A stretch of 64,000 bases of DNA from JABDFW01 sp035550215 (GTDB lineage Bacteria; Bacteroidota; Bacteroidia; Chitinophagales; Chitinophagaceae): positions 186,001 through 250,000 of the forward strand of contig DASZPM010000004.1 of assembly GCA_035550215.1 (NCBI GenBank), written 5' to 3'. Below the pieces are notes generated by a model. It saw only the letters and a program-made list of their open reading frames with translations. It did no database searches and was not told the DNA's origin. Below are positions 16,935 to 26,296 of the stretch, piece after piece. Numbering within the stretch: position 1 is the first letter of the stretch; each line of letters starts with the position of its first letter. A program made the translations under genes and the position numbers.

Positions 16935-16982
16935 TTGCACTTACTTCCGTCAGTACAAGAGTGCGACGCAACTTAAGTGCAA
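16935..16982. repeat. Inverted repeat between convergent genes
   Basis: TTGCACTTA (16935-16943) and TAAGTGCAA (16974-16982) form a perfect nine-base inverted repeat around a 30-base loop. Inside, AGTGC and GCAAC (16960-16972) can pair with the left arm instead, giving two competing folds. It lies between convergent genes and may be a bidirectional terminator or an intergenic palindromic repeat. Confidence 0.45.
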
Positions 16983-17000
16983 TTGTAATCAATAGCCGGG

Positions 17001-18776
17001 TTAATCATCTTCCTCTGCAATGGCGGTAACGGCTTGTAAAAACCAGGCAGCATGCGGTATCCACTGCTCTGTCCAGCGCCATTCATTGCCTTCTGCCTCT
17101 GTTTTAAAATCTATCCCGCTGCCGTCACCATTACCATCTTTCCCCGTAATGCCATTTGATATACCGCCAATCTCGGAGCCGTGGCCAAAATTAGAATGCA
17201 TGTACGGCACATTCTTTTTGCCAAAGCCATACATAAAACACATTTCATAAGGGTTGCAACCCAATATCCATGATAACTGCTGAGACGCATAGGCAGCAAG
17301 AGAGTCTTTTATGCCCCACCCATTTTGTCTTTCATACACAAGCCTTCCGCCTTCAATTGCCGCAGCAGCCAAAGAACCGAGCCTTGCATCCTCACCTTGC
17401 CACCACCAGCCCGTTTCATTTTCATGGGGAATAAAAAACCCATCTTTTACGTTGCCTTTGTATAAAAAGCTTTGCCGTGCATAACCAAATGGGTTGCTTG
17501 TATTGTTTGTAACATGCAGGTTGTAATCGAGCGCTTTTTTTATTGTTGCCAATGCCGGGGCACGCAGGCTTGCATCCGTTTCCTTCTTCACATACTGTAC
17601 AAGGGCAATAACCGGCAAGCCTGCATCGGCGGCATGCCAGAAGGGGCGGTTGCCGTTGTTGGCAATAAAATATCCCGCATCACTCATGCGGCTTTCCAGG
17701 TTTTTTGCGCGCTTGCGGGCTTCATCGCGGTATAAATTACCGCCCGTTGTTTTCCATAATTCCACAGCGGCCATTAATGCGCAATAGTCGTCAATAATAT
17801 TTTCTTTTCCGTCGTCATCATATTTTGTGTTGTTTACAAGCAGGTGTGCAAAGGCCCGTTTAGCGGCATCAAGGTATTGTTCTGATGTGTATTCACCATG
17901 CTGCTTCCAGCGTGCCACCTTTGCAAGCGCAGCAATGGCCATGCCGCCGCCTTCACGAAACGCCGCCTGGTATTCATCTGTTGTTACGCTGTTTGCATGC
18001 AGGCCAACCACGCGGCGCGCATTTGGGTCTTTATTAAAGTAGCTGAATATTATCATATAAAAATAATCTTCTTTGCTTAGGGCGCGCATCATATAATCTG
18101 CACCCCACAGGGCTTCATTTACCATGCTGTCTTTCACATGCAATTCAGCTAGCATGTGCGGTATAGCGTCAACTGCATTAGCCAAACTCCATACTACCAG
18201 CGGTGTTTGCTGCGGCGAAACATAATTTGCATATGCAAGATGAGAAAAATATTTGCTCACGTCACCAGACGCGTCACACCAGCCACCGTGCATGTCAACG
18301 GTTTTATCGCTTCCATATAGTTTTACCTTGCTGTCGGCAGCAATTTCCTGTGGTGTATTGGCCCTTTGTTTGTTATAATAATGTACAATTGAAGGTATGG
18401 TAAGCTTTGCCAAGGCATCTCTTTCTATCACAAATTCCGGTGATTTATAAGACATGCTACCAATGGAGACGCTTACTGCATAATGCCCGGCTTGTTTGTA
18501 CGGGGAGAAATCTGCCCTGTAATATATTTTACCTGTTGCCCAGTCTGCAACCTGCATTGCATTACCCAGTTTACCTGTAAATACCCTTTTGCCTGTGGTT
18601 GTATTAAGGAGTATAAATGATGTATTGTTTTGCAATATGTTGTCAACCCCCACAACAGCTATTTTGGGGCCGTCAGCATCAAAACCAACCTGGTTAACAT
18701 AAATAACAGGTTGAGCTTTAACTATGTTGGTTTGACACAATATAAAGGTAAATAGCAGGCAGGCAACTGGTTTCAT
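17001..18776 (-). CDS. Secreted glycoside hydrolase family 9 protein
   Basis: The 591-residue protein has a signal peptide (1-21, ending VKAQ) and an N-terminal Ig-like cellulase domain (about 22-105, VIYVNQVGFDADGPK). The (alpha/alpha)6 GH9 catalytic domain carries HGGWCDASGDVSKY, in which the Asp residues hold the water nucleophile. The general-acid Glu lies in the final block EWRWTEQWIPHAAWFLQA, and SWILGCNPYEMCFMYG is also typical. GH9 enzymes cut beta-1,4-glucans or act as exo-glucosidases on oligosaccharides. No SusC/SusD pair or other CAZyme is adjacent, so it is not part of a visible utilisation locus. TATCTTTA upstream may be its -7 element. Confidence 0.9.
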   Translation of the reverse strand: MKPVACLLFTFILCQTNIVKAQPVIYVNQVGFDADGPKIAVVGVDNILQNNTSFILLNTTTGKRVFTGKLGNAMQVADWATGKIYYRADFSPYKQAGHYAVSVSIGSMSYKSPEFVIERDALAKLTIPSIVHYYNKQRANTPQEIAADSKVKLYGSDKTVDMHGGWCDASGDVSKYFSHLAYANYVSPQQTPLVVWSLANAVDAIPHMLAELHVKDSMVNEALWGADYMMRALSKEDYFYMIIFSYFNKDPNARRVVGLHANSVTTDEYQAAFREGGGMAIAALAKVARWKQHGEYTSEQYLDAAKRAFAHLLVNNTKYDDDGKENIIDDYCALMAAVELWKTTGGNLYRDEARKRAKNLESRMSDAGYFIANNGNRPFWHAADAGLPVIALVQYVKKETDASLRAPALATIKKALDYNLHVTNNTSNPFGYARQSFLYKGNVKDGFFIPHENETGWWWQGEDARLGSLAAAAIEGGRLVYERQNGWGIKDSLAAYASQQLSWILGCNPYEMCFMYGFGKKNVPYMHSNFGHGSEIGGISNGITGKDGNGDGSGIDFKTEAEGNEWRWTEQWIPHAAWFLQAVTAIAEEDD

Positions 18777-18874
18777 TAGTTTGGTATTGTGCTGCTAAAG
18801 ATACAAGCAAAAAAATATACTTGTAACGCCGGCATCCCGTCATTATACAACTGAAGTAAATAACCATATCCTGT

Positions 18875-19640
18875 CTAATACAAACTGCTGAATGATTGTT
18901 CGCTTACTATTGTGTTAATGGTGTGGTTCAAAAATCGTTTTGCGGCGTTATACACTGATGTGCCCATGCTAATTCTCTTTACACCTAATGCGGCCAACTC
19001 ACTAAAGCCGGGCAAAGCGGGTAAAGCAAATACATTTACCGGTAACCTTGTTGAGGCAACCACTGCGGCAATATCCCCTTTCTCTTGCAGGAACGGAACA
19101 AATATGCCATTCGCACCTGCATCCCCGTATAACTTTGCCCTCGTTATGGTCTCTTGCAATGCTCCCGGTATTTTTACTACAAAGCCATCGGTTCTTGCAT
19201 TAATGAACATTTTAATATTCTTTTTTTCAAAATGATTTGTTACAGCGCTTATAATTTGCTGAAGCACATTTGCGGGCTGTATTTTTATACCGTCATTTCC
19301 TTTTAGGGAATCCTCGATATTGATACCAACAACGCCGGTGTCATGAAGTCTTTCAATGTTCTCAATGATTTTGTCAATGTTGCGGCTAAAACCGCCTTCC
19401 AACTGACAGCGGAATATTTGCATGGCCTTTTATACGCTTCACTGTTTGCAGCAATAACTCAAATGGAATATTTTCACCATCCTTATAACCAAGGGAATTG
19501 GCAACGGCTGCACTTGAAGTAGCAATGGCTTTAAAGCCAAGTTCTTCAAAAATGTTTGCGCTTGCAACATCCCAAACATTGCCAATAAGCAATGGAGCAC
19601 TTGCGTGGTGTAATTGCGAAAACGTTTCAAAATCGCTCAT
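18875..19640 (-). pseudogene. Isocitrate lyase/PEP mutase family gene, frameshifted
   Basis: Two overlapping frames on the minus strand together make one protein. The first (19640 to 19386, 84 codons) has the N-terminal half-barrel (LIGNVWDVASANIFEELG, ATSSAAVANSLGYKDGE) and stops just after IPLSV. The second continues from about 19400 with LEGGFSRNID and runs to 18875 (INARTDGFV, GANGIFVPFL). The family motif here should read V-D-L-E-G-G, so about five bases (or two) are missing near 19400-19402. This is a real frameshift mutation or a sequencing error. Intact relatives act on small 2-oxo or phosphono acids. The gene is last in the operon beginning at 20590. Confidence 0.8.
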
Positions 19641-19653
19641 ACAAAAGTCTTTT

Positions 19654-20124
19654 TTATAAGTGAACTGATTTTACCTGCACTGCATTCTTTTTTTGCATTA
19701 ATTCATCGAGGCTCCAGCGATACTTCTCATTCACTGCCAGTAAAAAACTTGCAGCGCTTACTGTAAATACTGAATAGCCGATAGGGTCTGTTATTCCATG
19801 TGATATTGCCATAGATAGGCCAAACAGGAAAGTTAAAATACCGCTCCCTGTTGCCGTTACGCGTGTCCATTTGCCGGCTACCAGCAAAATGCCAAAACAA
19901 ATTTCACAGGTTGTTGCAGTAGCCGCGAAAATTGCTGCAACAGAATAGGGTAGAAACCGCATAATATCGGCGGCGTAAATCATAAAATGTTTCCAGTCTC
20001 CCCAGGAAACGCCCGGCTTGCCATAGGCGCCCCAGGCGCCAAGCCTGTCAAGCCCCAGGGTAAGGTAACCTGCACCTAAAGCAAGACGCAGGTATAGTTG
20101 AAAATATGGTGAAATTTTTTGCAT
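19654..20124 (-). CDS. DoxX family membrane protein
   Basis: The 156-residue protein has four predicted membrane segments (about 8-28, 58-80, 84-104 and 112-132) and the DoxX-type start LRLALGAGYLTLGLDRLG, with EICFGILLVAGKWTR in the third segment. Family members are inner-membrane proteins often found with quinone- or thiol-linked redox genes. It lies 22 bases downstream of an AhpD-like gene and 13 bases upstream of the isocitrate-lyase-like gene, so the three form one operon. Substrate unknown. Confidence 0.85.
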   Translation of the reverse strand: MQKISPYFQLYLRLALGAGYLTLGLDRLGAWGAYGKPGVSWGDWKHFMIYAADIMRFLPYSVAAIFAATATTCEICFGILLVAGKWTRVTATGSGILTFLFGLSMAISHGITDPIGYSVFTVSAASFLLAVNEKYRWSLDELMQKKNAVQVKSVHL

Positions 20125-20146
20125 AAATAGCTATAAAAAGTATGAT

Positions 20147-20590
20147 TTATAGTTCAGGATGCATATTTAAACCCACGCCAATCCTGTTCCAGGCATTAAT
20201 CGTAATAATCACCATCATTACCTGGGCTGTTTTTTCTTCACCCCATAAAGCAATTGCCTTATTATACAATTCATCGCTTAAGCCGTGCTGGTGTATTAGT
20301 GTTATCTCTTCCGTCATGGCAAACAATAGCTGCTCTTCTTGGGTAAAAACATTCGGGGCTTCTCTCCAAACACTTATTAAGTACAGGCGTTGTTCTGTTT
20401 CACCCAGTTTGCGGGCATCTTTGCTGTGATAATTCACACAATAAGCACACCCGTTGATTTGTGATGCCCGTATGCGTATTAGTTCCTGCTGACGCTGGTC
20501 AACCGATGAATTACCGATATAAGTATCCAATGCATCCATCGCTTTGTAAGCAGCCGGCTGTATTTTGCCCATTTTGAACCTCTGTGTCAT
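20147..20590 (-). CDS. Carboxymuconolactone decarboxylase (AhpD-like) family protein
   Basis: The 147-residue protein has the AhpD core with the redox pair CAYC in NGCAYCVNYHSKDARKLGE, including the downstream His. This suggests a thiol peroxidase or disulfide reductase partner rather than a true decarboxylase. The second half (QEEQLLFAMTEEITLI, GEEKTAQVMMVIITINAWNRIGV) is typical of the family. An in-frame start at 20641 would add 17 residues, but a -7 element (TATTTTTG, 20636 to 20629) lies between, so 20590 is chosen. It is the first gene of a three-gene operon, divergent from the MocR-type regulator. Confidence 0.88.
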   Translation of the reverse strand: MTQRFKMGKIQPAAYKAMDALDTYIGNSSVDQRQQELIRIRASQINGCAYCVNYHSKDARKLGETEQRLYLISVWREAPNVFTQEEQLLFAMTEEITLIHQHGLSDELYNKAIALWGEEKTAQVMMVIITINAWNRIGVGLNMHPEL

Positions 20591-20628
20591 GGTCTGAATT
20601 TTTATAGTGTAAAAACTTAATTGCCACA

Positions 20629-20689
20629 CAAAAATATACACTAACAGGACTACCTTTATAGTCCAGTTTGTAAAATATAAGTAGTCCAG
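20629..20689. promoter_or_regulatory. Divergent control region with MocR operator candidate
   Basis: GGACTA (20647-20652), six bases, TAGTCC (20659-20664) form an inverted repeat; TAGTCCAG occurs at 20659-20666 and again at 20682-20689 as a direct repeat, 23 bases apart. On the minus strand, TATTTTTG (20636 to 20629) is the probable -7 element of the AhpD-like operon, putting the repeats across its -33 region. The last repeat ends three bases before the regulator's ATG. Mixed inverted and direct repeats are known for some MocR-type operators. Confidence 0.6.
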
Positions 20690-20692
20690 CGT

Positions 20693-22162
20693 ATGTTGCC
20701 GTTTAAAACGTTAATCCCCATCAACAAGCAATCGCCCGTAGCCGTATATATGCAAATTGCCAACAGTATGGTAAGCCTTATACGGGGAGGTATTATAAAG
20801 CCAGGTGTTTTACTGCCCTCAAGCAGGGAAATGTCTGATATTCTGCAGGTTCACCGCAAAACGGTTGTGGCTGCATACGAAGAATTGTATGTGCAGGATT
20901 GGATTGAAACTCAGCCCCGCAAAGGTGTGATGGTATCTCAACATTTGCCCGAGATAAAACCCCGCAGCTTCAGGCCGGAAAAGAACAAACATTCATATAT
21001 GGCTGAAGCGCCATTTGCATTTAAAAGACTTGCGCCCGGTATGCCGGTACAAGCTGGCAAACAAAATTATCGCCTTGCATTGAATGACGGCTTTCCTGAT
21101 GCACGCATAGCCCCGCTTGATTTGCTTTTTAAGGAATACAGGAGACTATTTAACAAAAGCACGTCGCCAATATTAAGCATGCAGGGTGACAAAGCCGGCA
21201 GCGTGAGGTTGCGTACTGCTATCGCGGGCTTTTTGTCAGCAACAAGGGGGTTGAATATTACAGCAGGCAATGTGTTGCTGAGCAGGGGGGCGCAAATGGC
21301 TATTTATATGGCGGCGGCCATGCTTATTAAACCCGGCAGTACTGTAATTGTGGCTGAGCCCAATTACTTGATGGCTAATATGATATTTGAACAATTTGGC
21401 GCAAAGCTGCTGCGTGTTCCCGCAGATACAGATGGGATTGATGTAGACGCGATTGAAAGAATTTGCAGGAAGAAAAAGCCTTCGTTGCTGTACGTAATTC
21501 CGCATCATCATCATCCTACCACCGTTACACTTAGCGCAGAACGCAGGATGAAGCTTTTGCAGTTGGTGAGAGATTACGACTTCCCCATTATTGAGGATGA
21601 TTATGACTACGATTTTCATTATAACCATAACCCTATTTTGCCGCTTGCCAGTGCACACCATAGTGGAAACGTTATTTATATAGGCTCACTCACCAAGTTT
21701 CTCGCGCCCTCGATAAGAGTGGGGTATATGGCAGCGCCCGAAAACTTTATTCAGCAGGTGGCACAACTAAAGCTGATGATAGACATACGGGGAGATAGCT
21801 TGCTGGAAGAAGCGCTTGCTAGCCTCTCAAACGCAGGGCATATACAAAGGCACTTAAAAAAATCGGTAAAGCTTTATCATCAGAGACGCGACATGTTTTG
21901 CGGGTTACTGGAGAAGGAATTAACAGGCATTGTTTCATTTACAAAACCGCAGGGTGGCATGGCTGTTTGGGCGACTTTTAATAAAAAGTACCCGCTACAG
22001 GTTATAGCGCAACGGGTGGCGGAACAAGGGCTTTACATGAGCAACGGAAGCACCTATAATTCAGGTAACATTAATTACAATGCTTTGCGCATGGGCTTTG
22101 CATCGCTTAATGAAAATGAAATGAGTGAGGTAGTGAGCATTATAAAAAAAGCCGCAAAGTAA
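20693..22162 (+). CDS. MocR-type transcription regulator (GntR winged helix fused to aminotransferase)
   Basis: The 489-residue protein has an N-terminal GntR winged helix-turn-helix (about 10-85; LLPSSREMSDILQVHRKTVV). A class I aminotransferase fold follows (about 125-485), with IIEDDYDYDFHY and the PLP-binding Lys in YIGSLTKFLAPSIRVGYM (about residue 334). MocR proteins sense PLP or its adducts with amino compounds. It is divergent from the AhpD-like operon, with repeats between, so it probably controls that operon and itself. Its stop abuts the stop of the convergent class III aminotransferase with no gap. Confidence 0.92.
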   Translation: MLPFKTLIPINKQSPVAVYMQIANSMVSLIRGGIIKPGVLLPSSREMSDILQVHRKTVVAAYEELYVQDWIETQPRKGVMVSQHLPEIKPRSFRPEKNKHSYMAEAPFAFKRLAPGMPVQAGKQNYRLALNDGFPDARIAPLDLLFKEYRRLFNKSTSPILSMQGDKAGSVRLRTAIAGFLSATRGLNITAGNVLLSRGAQMAIYMAAAMLIKPGSTVIVAEPNYLMANMIFEQFGAKLLRVPADTDGIDVDAIERICRKKKPSLLYVIPHHHHPTTVTLSAERRMKLLQLVRDYDFPIIEDDYDYDFHYNHNPILPLASAHHSGNVIYIGSLTKFLAPSIRVGYMAAPENFIQQVAQLKLMIDIRGDSLLEEALASLSNAGHIQRHLKKSVKLYHQRRDMFCGLLEKELTGIVSFTKPQGGMAVWATFNKKYPLQVIAQRVAEQGLYMSNGSTYNSGNINYNALRMGFASLNENEMSEVVSIIKKAAK

Positions 22163-23515
22163 CTAATACACATACTCATCAGCAATCAACAGCGCGTTGC
22201 TGATAATGGCGAGGCCTTCGTCTATTTCTTCTTTCGTTATACACAACGGCGGCGCAATAAAAATATAGTTCCACCGTACAAAAGTGTACATACCCAACTC
22301 TTTAATTTTTGCTGCCACCCTGTTCATAATTGCCATTTCATCAGGCTTTGCATTAAAGGGAGCCATAGGTTCTTTTGTGCCCCTGTTTTTCACTAATTCA
22401 AGACAGCCCAGTAACCCCGTATTCCGGAAATCGCCTATGCAGGGATGTTTGCTTTTTAATTCTTCTACCCGCTGCTCCACGTACCTGCCCATTTCAATAG
22501 TATTCTGCATCATGTTCTCATCCTCGTATATTTTCAACACTTCTACACCCGCAGCGCAACACACGGGATGCGCTGAATAGGTTAACCCGAGCCATAAAAC
22601 TTTATCATCAAAATAGCCCGCAATTTCGTCGCTTACCATTAATGCACCCAATGGCATATAGCCGGCTGTAATACCTTTGGCGGTAGCAATCATATCCGGC
22701 GCCACGCCATGATTATCCACCCCAAACCATTTACCGGTGCGTACAAAGCCGCTCATTACTTCATCTGCAATAAACAATATACCATGCTTGTCGCATAATG
22801 CACGTATCCTTTGCAAATAACCGGTTGGGTATTTTATACAACCTGATGAGCCGCTTTCACCTTCCATAATGATTGCTGCTATATTTTCAGGCCCTTCAAA
22901 CTCAACCACGCGCTCCATGTGGGCTGCACATTCGCGGTTACAGGTGGTTACCTCTTTACCCCACGGGCAACGGTAGCAATACGGGTCTTCCACATGTACA
23001 ATATTGGGCATTTGCTGCCCATCCGTATGCAACTTGCGCGGGTCGCCGCCCGCAGTCATGGCTGCGTGCGATGCGCCGTGAAAAGCCCTGTACCGCGCAA
23101 TTATTTTATGCCTGCCTGTGTACAGCCTTGCCAGCTTAATAGCATTTTCAATAGCTTCAGCGCCACCCACCGTAAATAATGTTTTTGTAATATTACCCGG
23201 CGCTAATTCCGCCAGCCTTTTGCCCAGTTCCCCGCGCGCTTTGGTAATGCAGGATGGTGTTACATAACTTACTTGCTGCATCTGTTTAGTAACTGCTTCA
23301 GTTACGCGTTGGTTACCATGCCCGATATTAACATTCATAAGGCCGGAGGAGAAATCAATATACCGCTTGCCATCATAATCATACAGGTACACTCCATCGC
23401 CATACTTAACCGCGATAGGATTGAGGTTTTTTTGCTTGCTCCACGAAAACAGCGTGTAGTCAAGATTGTCCCGGATAATTTCTTTTGCTTCAGAAAGAAT
23501 AACTGGTTGTGACAT
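22163..23515 (-). CDS. Class III PLP-dependent aminotransferase
   Basis: The 450-residue protein has the class III signatures LFIADEVMSGFVRTGKWFG and the PLP Lys in IATAKGITAGYMPLGA. The glycine-rich VGGAEAIENAIKLARLYTGR is also present. A Cys cluster (CYRCPWGKEVTTCNRECAAH, about residue 190-210) is found in a subset of these enzymes. It acts on omega-amino groups; the exact amine is not readable. The start at 23515 is chosen because the 42 residues from an upstream start at 23641 do not look like coding sequence. It is convergent with the mocR-type gene, so a functional link is possible but not shown. Confidence 0.88.
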   Translation of the reverse strand: MSQPVILSEAKEIIRDNLDYTLFSWSKQKNLNPIAVKYGDGVYLYDYDGKRYIDFSSGLMNVNIGHGNQRVTEAVTKQMQQVSYVTPSCITKARGELGKRLAELAPGNITKTLFTVGGAEAIENAIKLARLYTGRHKIIARYRAFHGASHAAMTAGGDPRKLHTDGQQMPNIVHVEDPYCYRCPWGKEVTTCNRECAAHMERVVEFEGPENIAAIIMEGESGSSGCIKYPTGYLQRIRALCDKHGILFIADEVMSGFVRTGKWFGVDNHGVAPDMIATAKGITAGYMPLGALMVSDEIAGYFDDKVLWLGLTYSAHPVCCAAGVEVLKIYEDENMMQNTIEMGRYVEQRVEELKSKHPCIGDFRNTGLLGCLELVKNRGTKEPMAPFNAKPDEMAIMNRVAAKIKELGMYTFVRWNYIFIAPPLCITKEEIDEGLAIISNALLIADEYVY

Positions 23516-23676
23516 GGCTTGAACTTTAAAGCTTTTGCAGAAACCGAATGCATACGAATATACGAATAATGGAATGACCGGCGAGACGGTTGCAATGGCA
23601 AAAAAGCGCATGGTGGAAAAATAGCAACCTGTATAACCCAAATAACTTCTTACGGGTAAAGCGTTTCATCAATCAA

Positions 23677-26178
23677 TTAAACCCTTCCCATAGCAGGGTC
23701 GCTAAAGCCTGGTAAGCCGGTCTCCATCCTGCCTGCATATCTTCGTTCAAATATATCGTTGCCTTTTATTCTTACGGTAAAATCATACCAGCCAAAGCTT
23801 TTACTTACATCAAGCGTTGTAACAGTGTTGCCAGTAACATTTATATTGTGGTAGCCGGTTTTGTAACTGTTGTCAATAACCTCCGCCTGCAAATTACCGG
23901 TTGCGCTGATATTTACATTTAAATGCATTGCAGAAGGAATATAATTAACGGCTATACTTAACCGGGGGTCTAACTCATTACCTGCCAATGAGCGCATAAA
24001 ACCATTTGGGCCATACACCTTTATATGGTATTCGTTATTATCAAACAATGCTATATCCCATTGGTCTTTTAATTTGTCACCCGGCATTACTGCGTATGAA
24101 CGCACTGCTACGTCTTCATCTGTACTTCTTTTGCTTTGTTTGTAATACGCGTAAACATTAAAAGGCACAGCGCCCGATTTAGCCCCTGCAGCCAATGTCA
24201 ATTCAATGCTATTCTTGTCAGCTGTTAATCCCCCATCCGCAAATATTTCATAAGGCAATGCACATGATTTTCTAACGCCTTTTTCCTGCTGTGGTATATA
24301 GGGTGAAGAGCCGGGATTTTGTTTTACTGCCGCTATTTCTTCTTCATTTAATTGCTTGTACCCGGCCGGCAACTCTTTAAACTTTGCATTATATATTTTT
24401 TGTATCTCTGCATCCCTGTTTAAAAATTTGGGCAGCGTTACCTGTTCACCGTTATAGGGCCTGAAAATGCTGGTAAGGTCGCCGCTAATGGCGCGCCTCC
24501 ACGGGCTTATATTAGTTTCTTTTATTTCTTTGCCGGTTTTTTTATGCAGGAATTTTTCAAGGAATTGCAGGGGAGATGTATGGTCAAATACTTCGCTGCA
24601 AACCCAGCCGCCCCTGCTCCAGGGCGACGCTACAACCATGGGTACACGGTAGCCCAGGCCAATAGGCCCCTCCCGCAAATATTCTTTCGGCCAGTTCTTT
24701 TTTTTCATTTCCTGCTCCATGGTAACAAAATCAACAGACGTGTCCAAACCCCCGGATGCTTTGCCCGTAGCGGCATCATGCATATTAGGCGCAGTAAATG
24801 GGGGTACATGGTCAAAGTAGCCATCATTCTCATCATAAGTAAGAATAAAAACCGTCTTCTTCCATATTTCAGGATTTTGCGTTAAAATGTCAAGTACCTC
24901 GGACACATACCATGCACCATACCATGCAGAACCAGGATGATCGCTAAAAGTTTCGGGCGCTACAAGCCATGATACAGTAGGTAACTGCCCTGTTTTAACA
25001 TCCTGCCTGAACTGGAATAAAATGTCACCCTTTGGTATATTTACCTCGCGTTCAGTATCGCCATCTATGTATTTATGAGCAATAAGACTACGGTAGTCGT
25101 CATCATTGCTATTGTCGCAAAATGCCTTTGTATGCAGGCTTTTTTCTAATTTACCAAGCTGCTCATATTTTTCCTTTGTAAACACTTCTTTATCTGCCAG
25201 CACTTTTTGCAGGGTATCTTTTTTTTGCTGTAAATCATCCTGCATATCCTTCAGGTCTTTACCCGTGGCAGTAGTGGATTTCAGCTTTTGTTCAAGGGCC
25301 GCAATCTCGGCGGGCAAGCTTGCTGCGGCTTTTGCCAGGTAATTAATATAGCGGTCAGAGAGCTGAACGTTGTATTGAGAAAAATATTCAATGGGATTGT
25401 CAGTAAAATTTGCGAGCCATGCATCTTCCTCGCCGGTATAACCTCCGCCAACACTTATGTCGTTCTGGTATATTTTCCACGATACGCCGTTTTCTTCCAG
25501 CCGTTCAGGGTATGTTTTCCAGTTTGCCCATGCACCATAGTCAACATCTTCATTCCAAACATTTGCTTTTGAATTTTCATGTTGCTCTTCACGTATAGTT
25601 CCTGTCCATAAATACAAACGGTTAGGGCCTGTGCCCGTCAAGCTTGAACAAAAATGCTGGTCGCAAACAGTAAATGCATCGGCAAGAGAATAATAAAACG
25701 GAATGTCCTCGCGTGTATAATATCCCATGGTAAGAGGCATTTTCCTATATTCATGGTCTCCCGATTTTTTTACGTCAAGCCACCTGTTGTGCCGCCCGCC
25801 GTTGTGTGCATCAATTTGGTTGTCCCACGAATGGGGCAGAGAACCCATCCAGGTAATTTTCGTATTTTTTATATCGAGGTGAAATGGTGAATATGTTTCG
25901 CCTTCCTTATTGGTTTGCAGCCATACAGGGTGCTGGTTGGGCAACCTTATTGCGTGAGGATCGTTAAAGCCACGAACGCCCTGCAATGACCCAAAGCAAT
26001 GGTCGAAAGAGCGATTTTCCTGCATGAGTATAACCACGTGCTCGGCATCATAAAACGTTGTACCTGGCGCCGGATTAATAGCAAATGCTTTTTGAATAGA
26101 GGGGGGCAATGAACCTATTACACTTGCGCCGCCGGAAAGCAAAGCGGCTTTTTTAAGAAAGTCTCTTCTTGTGCTCAT
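23677..26178 (-). CDS. Tat-exported phosphocholine-specific phospholipase C
   Basis: The 833-residue protein begins with a Tat signal (STRRDFLKKAALL). The phosphoesterase domain contains VVILMQENRSFDHCFGSLQG, QHFCSSLTGTGPNR, DENDGYFDHVPPFTAP and RVPMVVASPWSRGGWVCSEVFDHTS, the set of metal-binding Asp/His/Asn residues of this family. Two small C-terminal DUF756-type beta domains follow (about 665-830). A helical insert with heptads (about 290-350, AEIAALEQKLKSTT) interrupts the catalytic part. It hydrolyses phosphatidylcholine or sphingomyelin head groups. An upstream in-frame start at 26223 would put 15 residues before the Tat signal, so 26178 is preferred. Confidence 0.94.
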   Translation of the reverse strand: MSTRRDFLKKAALLSGGASVIGSLPPSIQKAFAINPAPGTTFYDAEHVVILMQENRSFDHCFGSLQGVRGFNDPHAIRLPNQHPVWLQTNKEGETYSPFHLDIKNTKITWMGSLPHSWDNQIDAHNGGRHNRWLDVKKSGDHEYRKMPLTMGYYTREDIPFYYSLADAFTVCDQHFCSSLTGTGPNRLYLWTGTIREEQHENSKANVWNEDVDYGAWANWKTYPERLEENGVSWKIYQNDISVGGGYTGEEDAWLANFTDNPIEYFSQYNVQLSDRYINYLAKAAASLPAEIAALEQKLKSTTATGKDLKDMQDDLQQKKDTLQKVLADKEVFTKEKYEQLGKLEKSLHTKAFCDNSNDDDYRSLIAHKYIDGDTEREVNIPKGDILFQFRQDVKTGQLPTVSWLVAPETFSDHPGSAWYGAWYVSEVLDILTQNPEIWKKTVFILTYDENDGYFDHVPPFTAPNMHDAATGKASGGLDTSVDFVTMEQEMKKKNWPKEYLREGPIGLGYRVPMVVASPWSRGGWVCSEVFDHTSPLQFLEKFLHKKTGKEIKETNISPWRRAISGDLTSIFRPYNGEQVTLPKFLNRDAEIQKIYNAKFKELPAGYKQLNEEEIAAVKQNPGSSPYIPQQEKGVRKSCALPYEIFADGGLTADKNSIELTLAAGAKSGAVPFNVYAYYKQSKRSTDEDVAVRSYAVMPGDKLKDQWDIALFDNNEYHIKVYGPNGFMRSLAGNELDPRLSIAVNYIPSAMHLNVNISATGNLQAEVIDNSYKTGYHNINVTGNTVTTLDVSKSFGWYDFTVRIKGNDIFERRYAGRMETGLPGFSDPAMGRV

Positions 26179-26296
26179 GGTTAATAAAATGAGCGATGAA
26201 AGTACACAAAGACGGGCACACAAGAAAAGAGTTCACTATTATTTAACCTGCATCAGGCATCGTTGGTTTTAGTTGAGTCATGTTTGATATAAAAGT

